Part shown: piece by piece, positions 60,502-64,000 of the stretch
Layout: each line of letters begins with the position of its first letter
Numbering within the stretch: position 1 is the stretch's first letter
DNA from: Komagataeibacter intermedius TF2
GTDB taxonomy: Bacteria > Pseudomonadota > Alphaproteobacteria > Acetobacterales > Acetobacteraceae
Reading direction: 5' to 3'
Assembly (NCBI RefSeq): GCF_000964425.1
Contig: NZ_BANF01000044.1
Coordinates: forward strand, 1 to 64,000
DNA: 64,000 nucleotides
Notes under the pieces: generated by a model
Databases searched by the model: none
Told to the model about the DNA's origin: nothing
What the model saw: the letters and a program-made list of their open reading frames with translations, nothing else
Position numbers and translations under genes: made by a program

Positions 60502-61247
60502 CGGGTTCCGTGACAGATCTGACCGGACGGGTCGCCCTGATTACCGGCGCCAGCCGGGGGATCGGGCGCTCGGTTGCCGTGGCGCTGGCGCAGGCGGGCG
60601 CGCAGTGCATCCTGACCGCGCGCACGCAGGGTGGGCTGGAACAGACGGATGACCTGATCCGCCAGCAGACCGGGCAGAACGCCACCCTGCTGCCGCTTGA
60701 CCTGCTGGATGGGGAAAAGCTGGACACGCTTGGCCCGTCCATCGCGGCCCGGATCGGCAGGCTGGACTGCATGGTCCATTGCGCGGGGGAACTTGGCGTG
60801 CTGTCCCCCCTGTCCCACATGCAGCCCGGTGACTGGGAACGCGGACTGCAGGCAGGTCCCCTGACCACATGGCGGCTGATCCGCACACTGGGCCCCCTGC
60901 TGGAACACAGCCCGGCCGGACGCGCCGTCTTCCTGACCGACCACCATGCGCAGGTGCCGGAACCGTTCTGGGGACTGGTGGCCGCAACCCGCGCAGCACA
61001 GGACGCCATTGTTCGGACATGGGTGCGTGAACTGCCACAGGGCAGCCCGCTGCGCATCAACCTGTTTGAACCCGGCATGGTTGCAACCCGGCTGCGCCGG
61101 CTGGCCATGCCCGCACTGGACCAGAAAAGCCTGACGCCGCCCGAAGCCATCGCACCCCGGATTGTCAGCCTGTGTCTGCCCGGCCCCCAGCCACAGGGGA
61201 CCTGCATACATTTCAGCATGGAAACGGAAAAGATTATCCCCAGATAA
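60498..61247 (+). CDS. SDR-family oxidoreductase-like protein lacking the catalytic YxxxK
   Basis: 249 aa, short-chain dehydrogenase fold. The cofactor loop TGASRGIG (residues 16-23) and VHCAG (93-97) are intact. The active site is not: where YAASK is expected the sequence is VAATR (Val161-Arg165), and the catalytic Ser region reads VFLTDHHA. Neighbouring WG at 158-159 fits the YciK-like subgroup. It may bind NAD(P) without normal SDR chemistry, or have a modified mechanism. The ATG overlaps the purF stop by four bases, so it is translated with purF. A repeat copy follows the stop. Confidence 0.85.
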   Translation: MTGSVTDLTGRVALITGASRGIGRSVAVALAQAGAQCILTARTQGGLEQTDDLIRQQTGQNATLLPLDLLDGEKLDTLGPSIAARIGRLDCMVHCAGELGVLSPLSHMQPGDWERGLQAGPLTTWRLIRTLGPLLEHSPAGRAVFLTDHHAQVPEPFWGLVAATRAAQDAIVRTWVRELPQGSPLRINLFEPGMVATRLRRLAMPALDQKSLTPPEAIAPRIVSLCLPGPQPQGTCIHFSMETEKIIPR

Positions 61248-61316
61248 ATATAATAAACGTTCTTGGATGCCATCTTTTTTCAAAAGGGGCCAAATGACCA
61301 ATAACGTCTTCTGAAA
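61243..61316. repeat. intergenic hairpin repeat, copy C (degraded)
   Basis: Read on the minus strand it ends CCTTTTGAAAAAAGATGGC then ATCCAAGAACGTTTATTATATTT, aligning with the right half of copy A (AAAAAAGGCGGCACCCGAAG, then a short AT-rich tail). It lies just after the SDR stop and upstream of ybaK; its left half is diverged. Confidence 0.7.
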
Positions 61317-61342
61317 CAGTCTTCAGGATAAAGAAGGGAAGC

Positions 61343-61816
61343 ATGAGCAGGGCAACACCCGCCACGGCGGCACTGGCAAAGGCTGGCGTGGCCTTCACCG
61401 TCATTGAATATGACTATGATCCCGGGGCGGGACAGACGGGCAACCATGCTGCCGCATCAATCGGGGAAGACCCCGCACGCGTGTTCAAGACACTGATGGT
61501 CCTGGTGGACGCACGCCCGGCCTGTGTCGTGGTGCCGGTCGCGGCGACGCTGAGCATGAAGAAAGTCGCGGCAGCCTTTGGCGGCAAGTCAGCCGAGATG
61601 ATGCCTCCGCCCGCCGCCGAACGCAGCACGGGCTTCCGCGTGGGGGGGATCAGTCCGTTCGGGCAGCGTCGGCGCGTGCCGACAGCACTGGCACAGGATG
61701 CGCTGGCACAGCCCTATGTGGTCATAAACGGGGGGAAACGTGGCTATCTGGTCCGGCTGTCACCTGCTGACGCCGTGGCGGCGACAGACGCGATTACAGC
61801 CGACCTGCTGGCCTGA
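61343..61816 (+). CDS. ybaK: Cys-tRNA(Pro)/Cys-tRNA(Cys) deacylase, YbaK family
   Basis: 157-aa trans-editing hydrolase that removes mischarged Cys from tRNA-Pro. The YbaK fold is visible in FTVIEYDYDPG, GEDPARVFKTLMVLVD, VVVPVAATLSMKKVAAAFGGKSAEMMP and RSTGFRVGGISPFGQRRRVPT, the last being the family signature GGISPxGxxxxxPxxxD-like loop; the conserved Lys in ARVFKTL is present. AGGGAAGC precedes the ATG. It stands alone after the SDR gene and converges with the OmpH-like gene across a perfect 20-bp palindrome. Confidence 0.93.
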   Translation: MSRATPATAALAKAGVAFTVIEYDYDPGAGQTGNHAAASIGEDPARVFKTLMVLVDARPACVVVPVAATLSMKKVAAAFGGKSAEMMPPPAAERSTGFRVGGISPFGQRRRVPTALAQDALAQPYVVINGGKRGYLVRLSPADAVAATDAITADLLA

Positions 61817-61828
61817 CCCGCGCCGCTT

Positions 61829-61848
61829 GCCCCTGCATATGCAGGGGC
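61829..61848. terminator. 20-bp perfect palindrome between ybaK and ompH-like gene
   Basis: GCCCCTGCATATGCAGGGGC is a perfect palindrome flanked by CCCGC and GCGGG, which extend the stem after an internal loop. No T-tract follows, so it is at best a weak or Rho-assisted terminator for the two convergent genes, or a protein-binding site. Confidence 0.45.
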
Positions 61849-61878
61849 CTGTTGCGGGACGGGTTCATGCGCGGGTGA

Positions 61879-62619
61879 TTATTCCCCGCCACCATCGGTG
61901 GGCTGGAACGGCATGACCGGATATTTTCCGCTCTTGGCGATTTCCTCGGGGTCTTCCGTGGGACCGGGCAGGTACACCGACGGCAGCGCCTGGTTGAGGT
62001 AGGTCACGACCTGATCGCTGATATCCAGGCTGTTGTCATGCAGGGCGGCGGTACCAGCCTGCAGCACCATGGTCATGCCGCGCGCGGAAGCGATGGCGCT
62101 GACGATCTGCTGCATTTCACGCTGCACCTGGTTCAGGGCAACCTGTGCGTCTTCTTCCAGAATCCGGTTACGGTTGCCAAACTTGGTGCGGTCGGCGTTC
62201 ACGCGTTTCTGCAGCTCCTGCTGCTGTTCCGGCGTGGGTGCCTTGCCTGCCTTGATGATGGACTGGCGCACGGCCTGAAGCTGCGCATCCTCGGCGCGCA
62301 CGTCGCGCACCAGCGCCTCGCGGCGGGTACCCAGTTCGGTCTGCAGCTTCTGCACGGCGGTGGACTGCGCCATGATCTGCTGGGTGTTGAAAATGCCGAT
62401 GACAGGCGCGGCAGGCTTCGTGCCCGCAGGCAGCGGCTTGAATTCCGGCACGGGCGGCATGGGCAGTATGGGTGCCTGCTGCTGACCGCCACCAGCGTCC
62501 TGCGCCATGGCAAGGACAGGGGTCAGGGCAAGCGCCGCCCCACAAAGTGCGCCACACAGCCGCGCGTATCCGGTCCGGGCCATGGTGCTGCTGCGCATAC
62601 CTGTCATTATCCGATCCAT
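61879..62619 (-). CDS. OmpH/Skp-like periplasmic protein
   Basis: 246 aa. A signal peptide (GYARLCGALCGAALALTPVLAMA) precedes a Pro/Gly linker (QQQAPILPMPPVPEFKPLPAG). The OmpH/Skp core is IGIFNTQQIMAQSTAVQKLQTELGTRREALVRDVRAEDAQLQ, long helices (KAGKAPTPEQQQELQKRVNADRTKFGNRNRILEEDAQVALNQVQREMQQIVSAIA) and GMTMVLQAGTAALHDNSLDISDQVVTYLNQALPSV, matching Skp's tentacled chaperone that guards unfolded outer-membrane proteins. It is longer than E. coli Skp because of the Pro-rich N-terminal linker and a short C-terminal tail. No bamA gene adjacent. Confidence 0.88.
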   Translation of the reverse strand: MDRIMTGMRSSTMARTGYARLCGALCGAALALTPVLAMAQDAGGGQQQAPILPMPPVPEFKPLPAGTKPAAPVIGIFNTQQIMAQSTAVQKLQTELGTRREALVRDVRAEDAQLQAVRQSIIKAGKAPTPEQQQELQKRVNADRTKFGNRNRILEEDAQVALNQVQREMQQIVSAIASARGMTMVLQAGTAALHDNSLDISDQVVTYLNQALPSVYLPGPTEDPEEIAKSGKYPVMPFQPTDGGGE

Positions 62620-62723
62620 TATTGTTCCGCTATCGTGGTTTCTGCGTAGCGGATCGTATGTCGAAAGAACATACCCGCACAGGCAAAAAAACGTATTTTC
62701 ACCGAAATGCCCGTCGCATCACG

Positions 62724-63185
62724 CTACAGCCGCCAGATCAGCGGCGTATGGGACAGGAAAATCAGGCACAGCCCGCCAAGGAACAGGACACGGAACCCAC
62801 GGTTGGCCCCCTTTTCCAGCAGTTCGTCACGGGTGATGATCTGCATGAAGGAATCGGATATGCCGCCGCGCGCCTCTTCCGGCAGGGCGGCCAGCCTGCC
62901 GCGCCATTCATTGCGGTGGCGCGCCTGTTCGGTATGGGAAATGTTGGCCCGGCGGTACAGGCTGTCCACATAGTCATCCAGATCCTCGATCCGGAACATC
63001 ACCCCGTTCTTGCTGCGCATGGCGGCGTGGGGGCCTGCGTTCACAAGACGCAGGCTACGCAGCCGCAGCAGCGTGATACCGACATATTCCGCAGCCTCGC
63101 GCACTGACAGCATGCGCTTGAGGGGGAACATGTGTACCGTTGCCTGCGGGTCACCTATGCTGCCGGATGAAGGGGGAAGGCTCAT
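62724..63185 (-). CDS. HTH protein with C-terminal membrane segment
   Basis: 153 aa. LSVREAAEYVGITLLRLRSLRLVNAGPHAAMRSKNGVMFRIEDLDDYVDSLYRRANI is a MerR/excisionase-type winged helix. The C-terminus, GFRVLFLGGLCLIFLSHTPLIWRL (about residues 130-153), is hydrophobic and could anchor the protein in the membrane. The start is unclear: ATG 63185, or ATG 63131 (MFPLKRML). It is followed by the OmpH-like gene on the same strand. Target and signal unknown. Confidence 0.75.
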   Translation of the reverse strand: MSLPPSSGSIGDPQATVHMFPLKRMLSVREAAEYVGITLLRLRSLRLVNAGPHAAMRSKNGVMFRIEDLDDYVDSLYRRANISHTEQARHRNEWRGRLAALPEEARGGISDSFMQIITRDELLEKGANRGFRVLFLGGLCLIFLSHTPLIWRL

Positions 63186-63288
63186 GGAAGCTGAGGGTCA
63201 ACCATCCATCCGGACCAAGTCAATCGGAATATGGTTCCCGCCTGCCCACGCGCGACATATGACCCATGCAGCATATGCGGCCGGGCTG

Positions 63289-63693
63289 CTAGCGGCAGAC
63301 CCGGCGGCTTCCGTCGGCGGCGATATAGGTGCCTGTCTGCGCATCGAAACACGCATTGGCGGCGCAGCTGCTGACCGTGGGGGTGATATCGGGATGGATG
63401 GCGGCCCCCATGGCGTTCGCCTCCCGCGCGGCATGGCCGCACAGGGGAGTATCCGCTGGCGCGGAGGGATCATTTGTCAGGACGACACCCTGTGGCGGCG
63501 TGCCTTCCTCCCCCGTCAGGCCGGGGGCGAAATCCTGCGGGGGAATGCGCCCTGACGGCGCCGGGGCCACGGCAGGACGCGATGCGGTCCGGTGCGTGCC
63601 GTGTCCCGCGCCCGCGCATCCTGCCAGCAGCACGACCGCGCCCATAGCGCAGAACCACGGCGAAAGTGTCCTGTTGCGTGCGTGTATATGCAT
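63289..63693 (-). CDS. small lipoprotein of unknown function
   Basis: 134 aa. RNRTLSPWFCAMGAVVLLAGCAGAG is a lipoprotein signal with lipobox LAGC. The mature part has a Pro/Ala-rich linker and a Cys-containing region (DTPLCGHAAREANAM, VSSCAANACFDAQTGTYIAADGSRRVCR). No family recognised. The ATG overlaps the xseA stop by one base (TAATG), so it is translationally coupled to it, and it probably sits in the inner or outer membrane. Confidence 0.75.
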   Translation of the reverse strand: MHIHARNRTLSPWFCAMGAVVLLAGCAGAGHGTHRTASRPAVAPAPSGRIPPQDFAPGLTGEEGTPPQGVVLTNDPSAPADTPLCGHAAREANAMGAAIHPDITPTVSSCAANACFDAQTGTYIAADGSRRVCR

Positions 63694-64000
63694 TACAGAT
63701 CCAAATGCCCCTGTTCCGTTTCCCCCGATCTTAGGGGACGGGCCGCAACCTTGCCATCGGCGAAGGTCATGGTCACCTGTGTCGCCCGCCGGGCCTGCGC
63801 CGCATGCGCCAGTGGCCGGCCCGCCCTGTCGGTCACCAGCACATAGCCGCGTTCCAGCACGGCCTGCGGGGACAGCGAATCCAGCTGCCCCCCCGCCCCG
63901 GCAAGGCGGCTGCTACTGGCGCGCAGCTGCGACACCAGAATGGCGGGCGGCACACGCAGGCCGCGCAGCGTGGACACCCGGCGGTGCAGGAAACCGGCCA
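63693..64000 (-). CDS. xseA: exodeoxyribonuclease VII large subunit, C-terminal part (runs off window)
   Basis: Only the last 100 or so residues are visible. The C-terminal signature LDSLSPQAVLERGYVLVTDRAGRPL, with the coiled-coil tail RVPPAILVSQLRASSSRLAG just before, is diagnostic of XseA, which with XseB degrades single-stranded DNA in repair. Stop at 63693; the gene continues beyond the right edge, so start and catalytic domain are not visible. Its stop overlaps the lipoprotein start by one base. Confidence 0.85.
   Translation of the reverse strand, partial: AGFLHRRVSTLRGLRVPPAILVSQLRASSSRLAGAGGQLDSLSPQAVLERGYVLVTDRAGRPLAHAAQARRATQVTMTFADGKVAARPLRSGETEQGHLDL

Noticed and set aside
1-64000. 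CRISPR arrays, rRNA operons, prophage or complete insertion sequences
   Set aside because: No regularly spaced direct repeats, rRNA sequence, transposase or phage structural genes were seen.

Overview
The window reads as chromosomal DNA from an acetic acid bacterium (Acetobacteraceae, Alphaproteobacteria), most likely Komagataeibacter or Gluconacetobacter. The reasons are the high G+C, the fused transaldolase/glucose-6-phosphate isomerase beside transketolase and a short 6-phosphogluconate dehydrogenase, a permuted two-piece alphaproteobacterial tmRNA, osmoregulated periplasmic glucan genes, a polyol permease and polyol dehydrogenase, and a hairpin-rich intergenic repeat of a type I associate with this group. 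Genus assignment is inference. Apart from the dispersed repeat I see no insertion sequence, prophage, CRISPR array or rRNA.

Layout. 0-9 kb (minus): pentose-phosphate cluster tkt, tal-pgi, gnd, zwf, then two HAD phosphatases. 9-12.5 kb (plus): MBL-fold hydrolase, ankyrin protein, hisC and a small coiled protein. 12.7-15.3 kb: polyol-type MFS permease behind an AT-rich, palindrome-rich leader, and a small exported protein. 15.3-19 kb (minus): opgG-opgH. 19-25.7 kb: ModE-like HTH protein, GNAT acetyltransferase, polyol dehydrogenase, FUSC-type exporter, DegP protease and OpgC. 25.9-28.1 kb: apbC/mrp converging on a DjlA-like co-chaperone. 28.1-31.7 kb (minus): overlapping queuosine operon queA-tgt-queG plus a ribbon-helix-helix protein. 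31.9-33.3 kb: small conserved protein, PEBP-family protein, VOC protein. 33.4-36.3 kb (minus): class I fumarase, sspB and ssrA (tmRNA). 36.6-39.4 kb (plus): thyX, mlaA, mlaC. 39.4-42.7 kb: GNAT, ettA, a CAU-anticodon tRNA that looks like tRNA-Ile2, and ppa.

42.7-53.6 kb (minus) is the most unusual block. It is a tightly packed six-gene operon for a type I secretion ABC exporter with a degenerate C39-like domain, its membrane-fusion partner, a long Sel1-repeat protein, a 995-aa two-domain glycosyltransferase, a protein of unknown family and a GT4 glycosyltransferase. It looks like a coupled secretion and glycosylation system whose substrate is not in the window. 53.7-64 kb: a truncated G3E-GTPase-like protein divergent from B12-dependent metH, a HisE-like protein, cvpA-purF, an SDR lacking its YxxxK motif, ybaK, an OmpH/Skp-like protein, an HTH protein with a C-terminal membrane segment, a lipoprotein and the 3' end of xseA.

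Functional links: the PPP cluster, permease and polyol dehydrogenase fit oxidative sugar and polyol metabolism. OpgG, OpgH and OpgC together make and decorate periplasmic glucans. The ssrA-sspB adjacency joins ribosome rescue to tag recognition for proteolysis. Long open frames antisense to metH, tal-pgi and the glycosyltransferase operon are high-GC shadows and were left out.
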